Assembly (NCBI GenBank): GCA_009668225.1
Contig: WJYK01000011.1
Coordinates: 1-64,000 of the forward strand
DNA: 64,000 nt
Direction of reading: 5' to 3'
Origin: Enterobacteriaceae bacterium RIT693
GTDB taxonomy: Bacteria > Pseudomonadota > Gammaproteobacteria > Enterobacterales > Enterobacteriaceae
The position numbers were made by a program, and so were the translations under genes. Under the pieces are notes generated by a model. It saw nothing but the letters and a program-made list of their open reading frames with translations, had not been told where the DNA came from and ran no database searches. Shown here one piece after another: positions 45,274 to 55,977 of the stretch (positions within the stretch are counted from its first letter, which is position 1; every line of letters begins with the position of its first letter).

Positions 45274-46232
45274 AGCGCGAAGAAAGTGAGAAAAAGCCGT
45301 TCAATTTCGCGCAGTTCTGGGACAAATACGGCACCTTTTTCATTCTCGCGATTATCGTCGCCATCTTCGGCACGCTGTCCGCCGAGTATTTCCTGACGGC
45401 CAGCAACATCAGCGCCATCTTCGTACAAAGCTCGGTGACCGTGCTTATCGGCATGGGGGAGTTCTTCGCCATTCTGGTGGCGGGGATTGATCTGTCGGTC
45501 GGCGCCATTCTGGCGCTTTCCGGCATGGTTACCGCCAAACTGATGCTGGCGGGCGTGGACCCGTTCCTCGCGGCGCTGATTGGCGGCGTGATTGTCGGCG
45601 GGCTGCTCGGGGCGATTAACGGCTGCCTGGTAAACTGGACGGGGCTGCATCCGTTCATCATCACGCTTGGCACCAACGCCATCTTCCGGGGCATCACGCT
45701 GGTTATTTCCGACGCCAACTCGGTGTACGGCTTCTCGTTCGACTTCGTGAATTTCTTCGCCGCCACGCCGCTGGGCGTTCCGGTGCCGGTGATCTTCTCG
45801 CTGATTGTCGCCGGGATACTGTGGTTCCTGACCACCCGCACGCGCCTTGGCCGCAATATTTACGCCCTCGGCGGCAATAAGAATTCGGCCTTCTACTCCG
45901 GCATCGACGTGAAGTTTCACATGCTGGTGGTGTTCATCATCTCCGGCATCTGCGCCGGGCTGGCGGGCGTGGTCTCTACCGCGCGTCTTGGGGCGGCGGA
46001 GCCTCTTGCGGGCATGGGGTTTGAAACCTACGCCATCGCCAGCGCCATCATCGGCGGCACCAGCTTCTTCGGCGGCAAAGGCCGAATTTTCTCGGTGGTG
46101 ATTGGCGGCCTGATCATCGGCACCATCAACAACGGACTCAACATTCTCCAGGTACAAACCTATTACCAGCTGGTGGTGATGGGCGGGCTGATTATCGCCG
46201 CGGTGGCCCTGGATAGACTCATTAGCAAGTAA
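45252..46232 (+). CDS. alsC: D-allose ABC transporter permease AlsC
   Basis: 326 residues, RbsC-type permease with about nine to ten helices (AGIDLSVGAILALSGMVTAK; GGTSFFGGKGRIFSVVIGG). It begins inside the end of alsA, so translation is coupled. The following gene alsE is displaced by an ERIC element. Confidence 0.96.
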   Translation: MGITTRMKREESEKKPFNFAQFWDKYGTFFILAIIVAIFGTLSAEYFLTASNISAIFVQSSVTVLIGMGEFFAILVAGIDLSVGAILALSGMVTAKLMLAGVDPFLAALIGGVIVGGLLGAINGCLVNWTGLHPFIITLGTNAIFRGITLVISDANSVYGFSFDFVNFFAATPLGVPVPVIFSLIVAGILWFLTTRTRLGRNIYALGGNKNSAFYSGIDVKFHMLVVFIISGICAGLAGVVSTARLGAAEPLAGMGFETYAIASAIIGGTSFFGGKGRIFSVVIGGLIIGTINNGLNILQVQTYYQLVVMGGLIIAAVALDRLISK

Positions 46233-46235
46233 ATT

Positions 46236-46346
46236 CGTCGTCTTTCGGACGCCTGATGCGTTGGCTGCATCAGCTCACCCCAGTCACATAGTTAGCTATG
46301 CTCCTGGGGACTCGCAGCCTGACCGCCTTTCTGTCGTCCGAAATCC
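46236..46346. repeat. ERIC element between alsC and alsE
   Basis: About 111 bp matching the enterobacterial repetitive intergenic consensus. The core CCCCAGTCACATAGTTAGCT, continuing ATGCTCCTGGGG, forms the diagnostic central hairpin, and the outer arms (CGTCGTCTTTCGGACG with CTGTCGTCCGAAA) pair with each other. It occupies nearly the whole alsC-alsE gap in an operon expected to be co-transcribed, so it is read into the als mRNA. Confidence 0.85.
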
Positions 46347-46367
46347 ATAGAATTACAGGAGCTTATA

Positions 46368-47063
46368 GTGAAAATTTCCCCCTCTTTGATGTGCATGGAT
46401 CTGGCGAAATTCCAGGAACAAATTGAATTTATCGACCAGCACGCCGACTACTTCCATATCGACATTATGGACGGCCATTTTGTGCCGAACCTGACGCTGT
46501 CGCCGTTCTTCGTCGGCCAGGTCAGGAAGCTTGCCAGCAAGCCGCTGGACTGCCATTTGATGGTCACCCGCCCGCAGGATTACATCGTCCCGCTGGCGCA
46601 GGCCGGGGCGGACATCATTACCCTGCATCCGGAAACTATTAACGGCCAGGCCTTCCGCCTCATTGAAGAGATCCGCCGCCACGGCATGAAGGTCGGCCTT
46701 ATTTTGAACCCGGAGACCCCGGTCGAGGCGATGAAGTACTACATTCATAAGGCAGACAAGGTGACGGTGATGACCGTTGACCCAGGGTTTGCCGGCCAGC
46801 CGTTTATTCCAGAAATGCTGGAAAAAGTGGCCGAGCTGAAAGCCTGGCGCGAACGCGAAGGGCTGAACTACGAAATCGAAATTGACGGCTCCTGCAACGC
46901 GGCAACCTATGAACGACTCATGGCCGCCGGGGCAGATGTGTTTATCGTCGGCACTTCCGGGCTATTTAATCACGCCCGGGATATCGACGAGGCCTGGCAG
47001 GTGATGAGCGAGCAGATCCTGACGGCCAAAAACGAGGTTATCCCCCATGCCAAAACCGCTTAA
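46368..47063 (+). CDS. alsE: D-allulose-6-phosphate 3-epimerase AlsE
   Basis: 231 residues, ribulose-phosphate 3-epimerase-like TIM barrel with [13 protein letters not shown] and [12 protein letters not shown]. It converts allulose 6-phosphate to fructose 6-phosphate. The start is a GTG, with AGGAG seven bases before it. Overlaps alsK by 17 bases. Confidence 0.95.
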   Translation: MKISPSLMCMDLAKFQEQIEFIDQHADYFHIDIMDGHFVPNLTLSPFFVGQVRKLASKPLDCHLMVTRPQDYIVPLAQAGADIITLHPETINGQAFRLIEEIRRHGMKVGLILNPETPVEAMKYYIHKADKVTVMTVDPGFAGQPFIPEMLEKVAELKAWREREGLNYEIEIDGSCNAATYERLMAAGADVFIVGTSGLFNHARDIDEAWQVMSEQILTAKNEVIPHAKTA

Positions 47064-47991
47064 CGTGGTGGCCGGAGTGGATATGGGCGCCACCCATATC
47101 CGCCTGTGTTTGCAGGATGAGTCCGGCGCGGTGCTGCACTGTGAAAAACAGCGCACCGCAGAGATTATCGCGGGAGGCGTAGTCTGCGGGATCGCCCATC
47201 TGTTAAGCGATCGGCTGGATCGCTTTAACGCCCGCTGCCGCGGCATGGTGATGGGGTTTCCGGCGCTGGTCGGCAAAGACAAGCGCACAATTATCTCCAC
47301 GCCCAATTTGCCGCTTGCCGCCGCAGAGCTTAACGAACTGGCGGGCAAGCTGGAGGATGCGCTCGGCTGCCCGGTCGAGTTTTCACGTGACGTCAATCTG
47401 CAGCTCTCGTTCGATGTCGCGCAAAACGGGCTGCAGCATCAGCAGGTGCTCGGGGCTTATCTCGGCACCGGCATGGGCTTTGCCGTCTGGCTGAACGGCG
47501 CCCCCTGGACCGGCGCCCACGGCGTGGCCGGGGAGCTGGGCCATATTCCGCAGGGCGATATGCACCTGACCTGCGGCTGCGGAAATGCGGGTTGCCTGGA
47601 AACGGTATGCTCGGGGATTGCCCTGAAACGCTGGTTTGACGCCAGCCCGCGTGCGTATGAGATTGGCGAGCTGTTCAGCGTTGCCGCGCAGGAGCCGTTT
47701 GTCCTTGCCCTGCTCGACCATGCGGCGCGCGCCATCGCCACCAGCGTTAACCTGTTCGATCCGGATGCGGTGCTCCTCGGCGGCGGAGTGATAGACATGG
47801 TCGATTTTCCGCGTGAGGCGCTGGTGACACAGACGAAACGCTATCTGCGCCGCCCTTTGCCGCATGATGCCGTGCGCTTTATTGATGCGTCTTCATCCGC
47901 GTTTAACGGCGCGCAGGGTGCGGCTACGCTGGCCCGCGCCTGCTTCCTGCCCGCGCTTTACGTAGCGCCTCAGCAAGCTGCGCTTGGGTGA
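47047..47991 (+). CDS. alsK: D-allose kinase AlsK
   Basis: 314 residues, ROK family: N-terminal phosphate loop [10 protein letters not shown], the GVAGELGHI loop with the catalytic region, and zinc ligands [12 protein letters not shown]. It phosphorylates D-allose to allose 6-phosphate. Its last 68 bases overlap the convergent sensor kinase gene. Confidence 0.95.
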   Translation: MPKPLNVVAGVDMGATHIRLCLQDESGAVLHCEKQRTAEIIAGGVVCGIAHLLSDRLDRFNARCRGMVMGFPALVGKDKRTIISTPNLPLAAAELNELAGKLEDALGCPVEFSRDVNLQLSFDVAQNGLQHQQVLGAYLGTGMGFAVWLNGAPWTGAHGVAGELGHIPQGDMHLTCGCGNAGCLETVCSGIALKRWFDASPRAYEIGELFSVAAQEPFVLALLDHAARAIATSVNLFDPDAVLLGGGVIDMVDFPREALVTQTKRYLRRPLPHDAVRFIDASSSAFNGAQGAATLARACFLPALYVAPQQAALG

Positions 47992-50506
47992 AAGGCTTAC
48001 GCAGCAGCTCCACCTCGGGCAGGTGTTGCTCGCTGCGGCGTAGGTCCTGCCCGCTTATCAGCAGCAAATCCAGCTGGGGATGATGGCGACGAGCCTGCAG
48101 GAGCACGTCCGCGCCGCTTAGCTCGCCGGGCAGCATCAGGTCGCTGATCACAATGCTAATGTCAGGCACCTCGCGCATCAGCTGCAGCGCCTGCTGGCTG
48201 TCGCTGGCTTCCAGCGTCAGGTAACCCAGTTGATGCAGCTGTTCGCAGAGCGTCTGGCGCACGTCCGGCTCATCTTCGAGCACCAGCACAAGCTGGTCGG
48301 AAATATCGGCCGGTTCATCGACCAGCGGCAAGGCCTCCGGCTGCGCCTCCGCAGACGCCCGAGGCAGTTGCAGTATGACCCGAGTCCCTTTGCCCGGTTC
48401 GCTTTCAATCTGCACCCGCCCGCCCGACTGACGCACAAAGCCATAAACCATCGACAGCCCCAGCCCGCTGCCGCTGCCGGTCTGTTTGGTGGTGAAGAAC
48501 GGCTCAAAAACCTGCGCCTTTACCTCGTCCGTCATGCCGTGCCCGGTGTCGGCCACCTCAACCACCACCATGTCCTGCTTGCGCCCTTCCCCCCGCAGCA
48601 CGCGCTGGTTCCAGGTGCGGATCTTAATTTCACCGCTGCGCCCTTCCATCGCGTCTCGGGCGTTCATCACCAGGTTAATGATCGCGTTCTCCAACTGATT
48701 GACGTCGATCCACGCCGGCCAGGCGGGCTGCTGGGCTTCAACGGCAAGCGTAAGGTGAGCAGGCAAAGAGTGACGTATCAGCGGATCGAGGTTTTCGAGC
48801 AGGCTTTTCATCGCCACCGCCCGAGGGTGCAGCGATTGCTTACGGGAAAACGCGAGCAGCCGCTGGGTAAGCTGCGCGCCGCGCTCGGCGGCCTTAAGCG
48901 CACGCTGAATGCGTACCGAATCCGGTGAGTCAGCCGCGGTCAGCTCAAGGCTACCGATGATCACCGCCAGCAGGTTGTTAAAGTCGTGCGCCAGGCCACC
49001 GGTAAGCTGCCCCACCGCCTTCATTTTTTGGCTGTGCACCAGCGCTTCTTCCAGCGCTTTGCGCTCGCTACGCTCCAGCACTACGTTCACCATGCCCCGC
49101 CCAGGCACCGGGCTAAAACGCAGCTCGATGGTACGGCCGTCCGCCAGCCTCAACTCCTGCGGCTTCGGCAAGGGTCGGGAGAGATTACCCAACATGTGTT
49201 CCTGTAGCGGCGTAACCTGCTTGAGCAGCCCGAGATAGTGCTGGCCGCGCTGCAGGCGCTGCGGCTCAAGCCCCAGCAGCAGCGGATATTGCTGATTCCA
49301 TACCACCAGGAAACCGTCGCTGTCGAACAGCGCAAAACCATCGCGCATGGCGTGGAAGGTGGTTTCCAGCAGGGTACTTTTTTCTTTCAGCAGGCGTGAG
49401 GTGTGCTCCAGCGAAGCGGTATTACGGGCAAAGACGTTGAACGCCCGGGCCAGCTCGCCCAGCTCATCGCGCCGCTGCTGCGCGGGCACGCTGACCTCTT
49501 TTTCGCCTTTCGCCAGCCGCGTCATCGCCTGGGAAATCGCCGTTAAGTTTGAGCCCAGGTTTCGGTAGATATACAGCCCGGCGAACCCGGTGATCACCAG
49601 CGCCAGCAGGGCAAACAGGCCGATAAAAGCGATGATGGACTGCAAATCCCGGTGGCTTTGCTGGCTGCGCTGCCGGGACTCTTCCCCGACTTTTTGCACG
49701 TACAGGTTGATGTCCTGATTCAGAAAAGCCACCAGCGCTTTGATGTGGTACATGTGCCAGGCGATGCCCAGATCGCTTTCCTCAAGCTGCGCAGAAAGCG
49801 GCGGCAGCTGGCGCAGGCCGTTTCTGAACTGTTGCAAAATGCTGTCCGCCAGCGGCGAGGGCGCTCGTTCGGGCAGAAGCTGCATCACTTCGCTAAGCTG
49901 CCGTACCGCTGGCCTCGGCGAGGAGGACTGAATCGCCACCAGAATCAGGCGATCCATCTCTTTGAGCAGCCCGGCATCCGGCACGTTCAGCCCTTCGCGC
50001 GCGTTGACCTCCTGCAGGTGCTCAAGGTAGCTCTGATTCTGGTAAAGAGCGCTCAGCAGCAGGTTACGCTGCAAATGGCGGCGGTGCCCCATCACCAGCA
50101 TGTTGGTGACGCTGCTTTCCAGCTCGTTGCTGCGGTCGATGATCCGGCTGACCAGCTGCGGCTCGCGGCTCGCCAGCGGCGCGGTGGCCAGGTGAGAAAG
50201 CGAGTTTTGCAGCGACAGCTGGGTTTGCTTCAGGCTTGCCGCCTCGCTCTGGTATTCCAGCGCGCCGACAACCTGAGAAAGCCTGACCGCCGCCGTCGCC
50301 ACGTTGGAAGTGTCGCGCGCCAGCTCCATGCTGCCGGACATGTCGAGCAGCGTTTGCCCCTGAACCTGCTCCTGCAGGCGGCTGGCGTGCTCAAAGCCGA
50401 GGACCGCCACGCCGCAGACCATCAACGTGACCGCCACCACCAGCAGATTGAAGAACAGCAGGCGGCCACGGGCGCTGGCGAAGAAGGAGGGGCGAGGCTG
50501 GGTCAT
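47924..50506 (-). CDS. hybrid sensor histidine kinase of a sugar-linked two-component system
   Basis: 860 residues: TM1 (about 18-38), a helical periplasmic sensor (about 40-285), TM2 (about 290-312), HAMP (about 313-365), a PAS-like domain (about 380-480), HisKA with [14 protein letters not shown] (phospho-His), HATPase (N-box [18 protein letters not shown]) and a C-terminal receiver (from about 737, phospho-Asp near 789 in VISDLMLPG). It faces away from the sugar ABC operon. The OmpR-type gene at 54950-55684, beyond that operon, is its likely partner. The signal is unknown; binding of the periplasmic sugar protein is a plausible input. The 3' end overlaps alsK. Confidence 0.88.
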   Translation of the reverse strand: MTQPRPSFFASARGRLLFFNLLVVAVTLMVCGVAVLGFEHASRLQEQVQGQTLLDMSGSMELARDTSNVATAAVRLSQVVGALEYQSEAASLKQTQLSLQNSLSHLATAPLASREPQLVSRIIDRSNELESSVTNMLVMGHRRHLQRNLLLSALYQNQSYLEHLQEVNAREGLNVPDAGLLKEMDRLILVAIQSSSPRPAVRQLSEVMQLLPERAPSPLADSILQQFRNGLRQLPPLSAQLEESDLGIAWHMYHIKALVAFLNQDINLYVQKVGEESRQRSQQSHRDLQSIIAFIGLFALLALVITGFAGLYIYRNLGSNLTAISQAMTRLAKGEKEVSVPAQQRRDELGELARAFNVFARNTASLEHTSRLLKEKSTLLETTFHAMRDGFALFDSDGFLVVWNQQYPLLLGLEPQRLQRGQHYLGLLKQVTPLQEHMLGNLSRPLPKPQELRLADGRTIELRFSPVPGRGMVNVVLERSERKALEEALVHSQKMKAVGQLTGGLAHDFNNLLAVIIGSLELTAADSPDSVRIQRALKAAERGAQLTQRLLAFSRKQSLHPRAVAMKSLLENLDPLIRHSLPAHLTLAVEAQQPAWPAWIDVNQLENAIINLVMNARDAMEGRSGEIKIRTWNQRVLRGEGRKQDMVVVEVADTGHGMTDEVKAQVFEPFFTTKQTGSGSGLGLSMVYGFVRQSGGRVQIESEPGKGTRVILQLPRASAEAQPEALPLVDEPADISDQLVLVLEDEPDVRQTLCEQLHQLGYLTLEASDSQQALQLMREVPDISIVISDLMLPGELSGADVLLQARRHHPQLDLLLISGQDLRRSEQHLPEVELLRKPFTQAQLAEALRKARAGSRRGPA

Positions 50507-50647
50507 AGAGGCTCCGTGGTTGATTCACTCCAGTTAAGCATTGCACGGATTTTGATAAATATTTCCGCACCGGGAATGTGATCCAGGTTAACTATTCAAC
50601 TCTATGACAAATATGAACGGCGGCTGACATTTTGCATTTATCGGCGT

Positions 50648-50676
50648 GTGGTTGACTGGCGCGTATTGATAACCAC
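50648..50676 (+). promoter_or_regulatory. candidate operator before the sugar ABC operon
   Basis: GTGGTT (50648-50653) and AACCAC (50671-50676) form an inverted repeat ending 15 bases before the ATPase start. It may bind the OmpR-type regulator encoded at the other end of the cluster. The rest of 50507-50647 is the divergent promoter region of the kinase. Confidence 0.35.
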
Positions 50677-50691
50677 CACAGGCGTCGCACC

Positions 50692-52215
50692 ATGAGCAGA
50701 GTCCCCATTCTGGAAATGCGCAATATTGCCAAGTCATTTGGCAAGTTTTATGCGCTAAAAGGCGTCGATTTAACGGTCTTTCCCGGTGAAATCCATGCGC
50801 TAATGGGCGAGAACGGGGCGGGTAAAAGCACCCTGATGAAGATCCTCGCTGGCGCCTATATCGCTACCAGCGGCGAAGTACTGATTGACGGCGAGCCCTA
50901 TGTCATCAAAGGCCCCAAAGACGCCCTGAACGCGGGCATTACCCTGATTTACCAGGAAATGCAGCTGGCGCCAAACCTCACCGTTGCCGAAAACATTTTC
51001 CTCGGCAGCGAACTGGCGCGCGGCGGCCTGGTGCAGCGTAAAGAGATGGTGCAGCAGGCGCAGGCGGTGATTGACCGCCTCGGGGCGCAGTTTAAAGCAA
51101 CCGACCTCGTCATGAAGCTCACCATTGCCGAGCAGCAGCAGGTTGAGATTGCCCGCGCGCTCCAGCGCAACAGCCGTATTCTGGTGATGGATGAACCCAC
51201 CGCCGCCCTCTCCTCCCGCGAAACGCATCGCCTGTTTGAGCTGATTTTCCGCCTGCGCGATGAAGGTATGGCGATTATCTACATCAGCCACCGCATGGCG
51301 GAAATCTATGAGCTGTCTGACCGGGTCAGCGTGCTGCGCGACGGCCAGTACGTCGGCAGCCTGACGCGGGAAAACCTGAACGCCAGCGAGCTGGTCAGAA
51401 TGATGGTTGGGCGGCCGCTCAGCGACCTGTTCAACAAAGAGCGCGATATCCCGCTGGGCAGCCCTCGCCTCAACGTTCACCACCTGACGGACAACGGCAA
51501 AGTGCAGCCCGTCAGCCTGCACGTGCGTTCAGGGGAGATTGTCGGCCTGGCCGGGCTGGTTGGTGCCGGGCGTTCAGAGCTGGCGCAGCTGATCTTCGGC
51601 GTGCGTAAGGCCACGGGCGGTACGGTTGAGATCGACGGCGAGCCGGTGACGCTTCACTCCCCTCGCGAGGCGATTCAACACGGCATCGGCTTCCTGACAG
51701 AGAACCGCAAAGAGCAAGGGCTGTTCCTCGAACTGGCCGCGCAGGACAACATCACCATGGCCACGCTTGAGCGTGACGCTCATTTCGGCATGCTCGACCG
51801 CAAAAAAGCCCAGACCATTTCCGACGACGCCATCAGCCTGCTGAATATCCGCGTGCCGCACGCCCAGGTTCGCGCCGGGGGTCTGTCCGGGGGCAACCAG
51901 CAAAAGCTGCTGATTTCCCGCTGGGTCGCTATTGGCCCACGCATTCTGATCCTCGACGAGCCTACGCGCGGCGTGGACGTCGGCGCCAAAAGCGAGATCT
52001 ACCGCATCATGAACCAGCTGGCCCGCCAGGGCGTGGCCATTTTAATGATTTCCAGCGAGCTACCCGAAGTGGTGGGCATGAGCGATCGGGTGTACGTCAT
52101 GCGCGAAGGCAGCATTGCCGGCGAGCTGCTGCGCCACGACATTACGCAAGAAAATATTATGACCCTGGCTACCGGCGTGACCGAGGCCCATAAGAAAGAG
52201 GTTCACCATGACTAA
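50692..52215 (+). CDS. sugar ABC transporter ATPase (RbsA-like)
   Basis: 507 residues with two fused ABC domains; first GENGAGKST and [11 protein letters not shown], second GAGRSE with [14 protein letters not shown]. It belongs to the CUT2 pentose/hexose importer group. It overlaps the permease gene by eight bases. The clustered D-lyxose-type isomerase suggests D-lyxose, D-mannose or a similar sugar as cargo, which is inference. Confidence 0.92.
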   Translation: MSRVPILEMRNIAKSFGKFYALKGVDLTVFPGEIHALMGENGAGKSTLMKILAGAYIATSGEVLIDGEPYVIKGPKDALNAGITLIYQEMQLAPNLTVAENIFLGSELARGGLVQRKEMVQQAQAVIDRLGAQFKATDLVMKLTIAEQQQVEIARALQRNSRILVMDEPTAALSSRETHRLFELIFRLRDEGMAIIYISHRMAEIYELSDRVSVLRDGQYVGSLTRENLNASELVRMMVGRPLSDLFNKERDIPLGSPRLNVHHLTDNGKVQPVSLHVRSGEIVGLAGLVGAGRSELAQLIFGVRKATGGTVEIDGEPVTLHSPREAIQHGIGFLTENRKEQGLFLELAAQDNITMATLERDAHFGMLDRKKAQTISDDAISLLNIRVPHAQVRAGGLSGGNQQKLLISRWVAIGPRILILDEPTRGVDVGAKSEIYRIMNQLARQGVAILMISSELPEVVGMSDRVYVMREGSIAGELLRHDITQENIMTLATGVTEAHKKEVHHD

Positions 52216-53200
52216 CTCAGGCACCCAGCCGGTGGCAAAATCCGCCTCGCTTAAAAAAGCCCTGTTCGGCGATTTAATGCAAACCGTCGGGATTTTTCCG
52301 ATTTTGATACTGATCGTCGCCGTATTTGGCTTTATCGCACCCAACTTTTTTACCGAATCTAACCTGCTCAACATTGCTCGACAGTCGTCCATCAACATCG
52401 TGCTGGCGGCGGGGATGACCTTCATCATTCTGACCGGCGGCATCGACCTGTCCGTGGGCTCAATTCTCGGCACCACCGCCGTGACGGCAATGGTCGTGTC
52501 GCTGATGCCCGGCTGGGAAGGCCTGTCGATTCCGGCAGCGCTGCTGATGGGCACCGGGCTGGGGCTGTTTAACGGCATGCTGGTCGCCTGGGCGGGGCTG
52601 CCGCCGTTTATCGTCACGCTCGGCACTTATACCGCGCTGCGCGGCGCGGCGTATCTGCTGGCCGACGGCACAACGGTGATTAACTCCAACATCAACTTCG
52701 AGTGGATTGGTAACGCCTATCTCGGCCCGGTGCCGTGGCTGGTGGTGATTGCCCTGCTGGTGATTGCGGTGTGCTGGTTCATTCTGCGCCGTACCACGCT
52801 GGGCGTTCATATCTACGCGGTAGGCGGCAACATGCAGGCGGCGCGCCTGACCGGCATCAAAGTGTGGATGGTGCTGCTGTTCGTGTACGGCATGAGCGGC
52901 CTGCTTTCCGGACTTGGCGGCATCATGAGCGCGTCACGCCTTTACAGCGCCAACGGCAACCTCGGCGTGGGCTATGAGCTGGACGCCATCGCCGCCGTTA
53001 TTCTCGGCGGGACCAGCTTCGTGGGCGGGATTGGCACCATCACCGGCACGCTGGTGGGGGCGCTGATTATCGCCACGCTCAACAACGGCATGACGCTGAT
53101 GGGCGTCTCCTACTTCTGGCAATTGGTGATCAAAGGGGCGGTGATCATCATAGCGGTGCTGATCGACAAATACCGTACCCGTCACCATCAAAGTGCATAA
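52208..53200 (+). CDS. sugar ABC transporter permease (RbsC-like)
   Basis: 330 residues with about ten predicted helices and CUT2 permease motifs ([36 protein letters not shown]). It forms the homodimeric pore for the ATPase encoded just before it. It is followed after 30 bases by the binding protein. Confidence 0.93.
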   Translation: MTNSGTQPVAKSASLKKALFGDLMQTVGIFPILILIVAVFGFIAPNFFTESNLLNIARQSSINIVLAAGMTFIILTGGIDLSVGSILGTTAVTAMVVSLMPGWEGLSIPAALLMGTGLGLFNGMLVAWAGLPPFIVTLGTYTALRGAAYLLADGTTVINSNINFEWIGNAYLGPVPWLVVIALLVIAVCWFILRRTTLGVHIYAVGGNMQAARLTGIKVWMVLLFVYGMSGLLSGLGGIMSASRLYSANGNLGVGYELDAIAAVILGGTSFVGGIGTITGTLVGALIIATLNNGMTLMGVSYFWQLVIKGAVIIIAVLIDKYRTRHHQSA

Positions 53201-53230
53201 CAACAAAACCCTACGAGTGAGGAAAACAGC

Positions 53231-54175
53231 ATGCGTTTGAAACCCATAGTTACTGCGTTACTGGCTGGTGCAATGATCGCAGGCGCGCCGTTTGCCCAGG
53301 CGAAAGAGTTAAAGTCTATCGGCGTGACGGTGGGCGACCTCGCCAACCCGTTCTTCGTGCAGATAACCAAAGGCGCCGAGCTGGAAGCCCGCAAGCTCGC
53401 TGGCGACAACGTGAAGGTGACGCTGGTCTCCAGCGGCTACGATCTCGGTCAGCAGGTGGCGCAGATCGATAACTTTATCGCCGCGAAGGTGGACATGATC
53501 ATCCTTAACGCTGCGGATTCCAAAGGGATCGGCCCGGCGGTAAAACGTGCGAAAGACGCCGGGATCGTCGTTGTGGCGGTGGACGTCGCGGCTGACGGCG
53601 CCGATGCCACGATCACCTCCGATAACATCCAGGCCGGGCAAATGGCCTGTAAGTACATTTCCGACCGCCTGAAAGATAAAGGCAACGTGGTGATCATCAA
53701 CGGGCCGCCGGTTTCCGCCGTGCAGAACCGCGTTGAGGGCTGCGAAACCGAATTCAAAAAGCACCCGGACATTAAGATCCTTTCCTCTAATCAGAATGCT
53801 AAGGGCAGCCGTGAAGGCGGCCTGGAAGTGATGACCTCGCTGCTGGCGGCGAATCCGAAGATCGACGGCGTGTTTGCGATCAACGATCCGACGGCGATCG
53901 GGGCCGATCTGGCGGCAAAACAGGCCCAGCGTAATGAGTTCTTTATTGTCGGCGTGGACGGCAGCCCGGACGGTGAGGAGGCCCTGAAGCGCGGCGGCAG
54001 CTCGCTGTTTGTGGCGACGCCGGCGCAGGATCCGCAGATAATGGCGGCGAAAGCGGTCGAGATTGGCTACGACATTTTGCAGGGTAAACCCGCGCCGAAA
54101 GGCCCGGTACTGATCCCGGTGACGATGATCGATAAGAACAATATTGGCAGCTACAAAGGGTGGACGGTGAAGTAA
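53231..54175 (+). CDS. sugar ABC periplasmic binding protein
   Basis: 314 residues: a signal peptide (cleavage near AQA-KE) and a type I periplasmic fold (GVTVGDLANPFFVQITKGAE, VDVAADGADATITSDN, VGVDGSPDGEEALK). The two internal Cys residues may form a disulfide. GAGGAAAACAGC precedes the ATG. It captures the sugar for the preceding transporter and may also touch the periplasmic domain of the hybrid kinase. Confidence 0.92.
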   Translation: MRLKPIVTALLAGAMIAGAPFAQAKELKSIGVTVGDLANPFFVQITKGAELEARKLAGDNVKVTLVSSGYDLGQQVAQIDNFIAAKVDMIILNAADSKGIGPAVKRAKDAGIVVVAVDVAADGADATITSDNIQAGQMACKYISDRLKDKGNVVIINGPPVSAVQNRVEGCETEFKKHPDIKILSSNQNAKGSREGGLEVMTSLLAANPKIDGVFAINDPTAIGADLAAKQAQRNEFFIVGVDGSPDGEEALKRGGSSLFVATPAQDPQIMAAKAVEIGYDILQGKPAPKGPVLIPVTMIDKNNIGSYKGWTVK

Positions 54176-54180
54176 TTTTC

Positions 54181-54249
54181 CCCTCACCCAGTCGAGTCAA
54201 AACACCGTCAGTCCCCTCTCCCTTCCAGGGAGAGGGCCAGGGTGAGGGT
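54181..54249. repeat. CCCTCTCCC/GGGAGAGGG foldback repeat
   Basis: CCCTCAC at 54181 and GGTGAGGG at the right end pair, with an inner CCCCTCTCCC-TTCCA-GGGAGAGGG stem. It sits in the gap between the binding protein and isomerase genes, within one transcription unit. Confidence 0.75.
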
Positions 54250-54269
54250 CCACGTCAAAGGGAGGCCAG

Positions 54270-54953
54270 ATGAAACGCTCCGAGGTTAATCAGTACCTGA
54301 ATGAAACCCGCCAGTTCTTTGCCCGCCACGATATCCAACTGCCGCCGTTCGCCGGGTTCTCGCCGCAAACATGGCAGCAGCTTGATTCCCACAGCTGGCA
54401 AGAGGTCTTTGATCTAAAGCTCGGGTGGGATATCACCGACTTCGGCGGCAGCGATTTTCTTATCATGGGCCTCACGCTGTTTACCCTGCGCAACGGCTCA
54501 CCTGAAGGTGCGCCCTACGCCAAAACTTACGCCGAAAAAGTCATGCACGTGCGTGAAAACCAGATGACGCCGATGCATTTCCACTGGAGCAAGCAGGAGG
54601 ACATCATCAACCGCGGCGGCGGTAATTTGATTGTCGAACTGTGGCACTCTGACCCATTCGAACAGCCCGATGAATCGGACATTACGGTGGTGATTGACGG
54701 CTGCCGCCAGACGCACGCCGCAGGCAGCCAGCTGCGCCTTTCCCCGGGGGAAAGCATCAGCCTGGTGCCGGAGATGTACCACAGCTTCTGGGGCGAGCCC
54801 GGCTACGGCGACGTGCTGGTCGGTGAGGTTTCGATGGTCAACGATGACGATCACGACAACCGCTTTTTAAAAACGCTTGAGCGATTCAGCCCCCTTACCG
54901 AAGATGCCGCGCCGGAGCTGCTTTTGTGCCATGAGTACCGCCGGTTTATCTAA
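54270..54953 (+). CDS. D-lyxose/D-mannose family isomerase
   Basis: 227 residues, the exact length of the E. coli O157 D-lyxose isomerase. Cupin fold with metal-binding pattern MHFHWSKQEDIINRGGG (two His and a Glu) and a later His in VPEMYHSFWGEPG. It interconverts D-lyxose with D-xylulose and D-mannose with D-fructose. As the last gene of the sugar ABC unit it probably begins catabolism of the imported sugar; no kinase for the product is present here. Its stop overlaps the convergent response regulator by four bases. Confidence 0.9.
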   Translation: MKRSEVNQYLNETRQFFARHDIQLPPFAGFSPQTWQQLDSHSWQEVFDLKLGWDITDFGGSDFLIMGLTLFTLRNGSPEGAPYAKTYAEKVMHVRENQMTPMHFHWSKQEDIINRGGGNLIVELWHSDPFEQPDESDITVVIDGCRQTHAAGSQLRLSPGESISLVPEMYHSFWGEPGYGDVLVGEVSMVNDDDHDNRFLKTLERFSPLTEDAAPELLLCHEYRRFI

Positions 54954-55684
54954 ACCGCATTATTTTCGCCGTGAGTGACATCCGCGGCAAAAACGTAGCC
55001 CACGCCGCGAATGGTGCGGATAAGCGTGGGCTGGTGCGGATTGACCTCGATTTTGCGCCGCAGCCGCATAATCAGCACGTCGATAGTCCGATCAAACACT
55101 TCGAGGCTTTCGCTGTGGGTTAGCTCAAGCAGTTTTTCCCGCGACAGCACCTTTCTGGCGTTCTGCACCAGGGAAAGCAGCAGACCATATTCCCCTTGGG
55201 TGAGATCAACCTGCTGCTGCCGGGCGTTCATTAGCTGGCAGCGATCGGTGTCCAGCCGCCAGCCGTTAAACTGCAGCCCGCTGGTTTTCGTCGGGTTGCT
55301 TTCTACTGCCAGCGCCCCGCTACGCCTCAGTACCGCTTTCACCCGCGCGACGACCACGCGGCCGTTAAACGGTTTGGCGATATAGTCATCGGCGCCCATT
55401 TCCAGCCCCACCACCACGTCGGACTCGCTGCCCATCCCGGTCAGCATTACCACCGGCAAAGCAGGACGCAGTTTCTGCACCTGCTGAAGCACCAGCAGGC
55501 CGTTGGTGTCCGGCAGCATCATGTCCAGCAGGATAAGCGCGATGGATGGCTCTGCCGCCACAATCCGCAGCGCTTCATTGCCGCTATGGCACACCAGCAC
55601 GTCGAAGACGTGTTCACTGAGCACATCGCGCAGCACGTCGCAAATGGCCTTGTCGTCATCCACCACCAGGATTGCAGGTTTCAT
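54950..55684 (-). CDS. OmpR-family response regulator
   Basis: 244 residues: receiver (about 1-120) with VVDDDKAICD, phospho-Asp in LILLDMMLPDT and the switch KPF, then a winged-helix DNA-binding domain ending RTIRGVGYVF. GGAG lies six bases before the ATG. It is the likely partner of the hybrid kinase at 47924-50506 and would activate the intervening sugar operon, although an OmpR regulator with a hybrid kinase usually implies transfer through an extra His domain, which is not visible here. Confidence 0.92.
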   Translation of the reverse strand: MKPAILVVDDDKAICDVLRDVLSEHVFDVLVCHSGNEALRIVAAEPSIALILLDMMLPDTNGLLVLQQVQKLRPALPVVMLTGMGSESDVVVGLEMGADDYIAKPFNGRVVVARVKAVLRRSGALAVESNPTKTSGLQFNGWRLDTDRCQLMNARQQQVDLTQGEYGLLLSLVQNARKVLSREKLLELTHSESLEVFDRTIDVLIMRLRRKIEVNPHQPTLIRTIRGVGYVFAADVTHGENNAV

Positions 55685-55805
55685 TATTGTCTCCGGAGGG
55701 GAGGAGGTTCTTTTAGTGTGAGCGATTGTTGATTGCGCGCCGCAGAAAGAACACAGCCTCGTGCGGAATTTTCTATCACTGTCACAAATGGCCGTCAGTT
55801 CGACA

Positions 55806-55839
55806 CGTCATTTATGACGAAATCCCCGGCGTTTCGTCA
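55806..55839 (+). promoter_or_regulatory. FhlA-type upstream activating sequence
   Basis: Two overlapping symmetries: CGTCAT-TT-ATGACG (55806-55819, perfect) and TGACGAAA (55815-55822) with TTTCGTCA (55832-55839). The TTTCGT/ACGAAA halves are those of FhlA sites. It lies about 55-85 bases upstream of the sigma-54 promoter, the usual place for an enhancer of fdhF. Confidence 0.65.
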
Positions 55840-55891
55840 GCCCGTGCGCCAGATACCCGCCAAACCCGCGCCAATACCCACTCACTCTATG

Positions 55892-55907
55892 TGGCATAGA
55901 TAATGCA
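55892..55907 (+). promoter_or_regulatory. sigma-54 promoter of fdhF
   Basis: TGGCATAGATAATGCA has the GG (-24) and GC (-12) at exact sigma-54 spacing. It lies about 70 bases before the fdhF start and resembles the E. coli fdhF promoter. Expression should need RpoN and formate-activated FhlA. Confidence 0.85.
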
Positions 55908-55977
55908 TTGAGTGGCGCAGCAAGGCGGTTTGCATTTATCGCCGCACTTAAATGACAGCATTGACTGGAGCAACATG

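Noticed and set aside
45084-46157. 357-codon minus-strand ORF opposite alsA/alsC
   Set aside because: Antisense to two certain genes; the product is mostly Asp/Glu/His/Arg with no fold pattern and no start signal.
53309-54187. 292-codon minus-strand ORF opposite the sugar-binding protein
   Set aside because: Antisense shadow; Arg- and His-rich with no recognisable domain.
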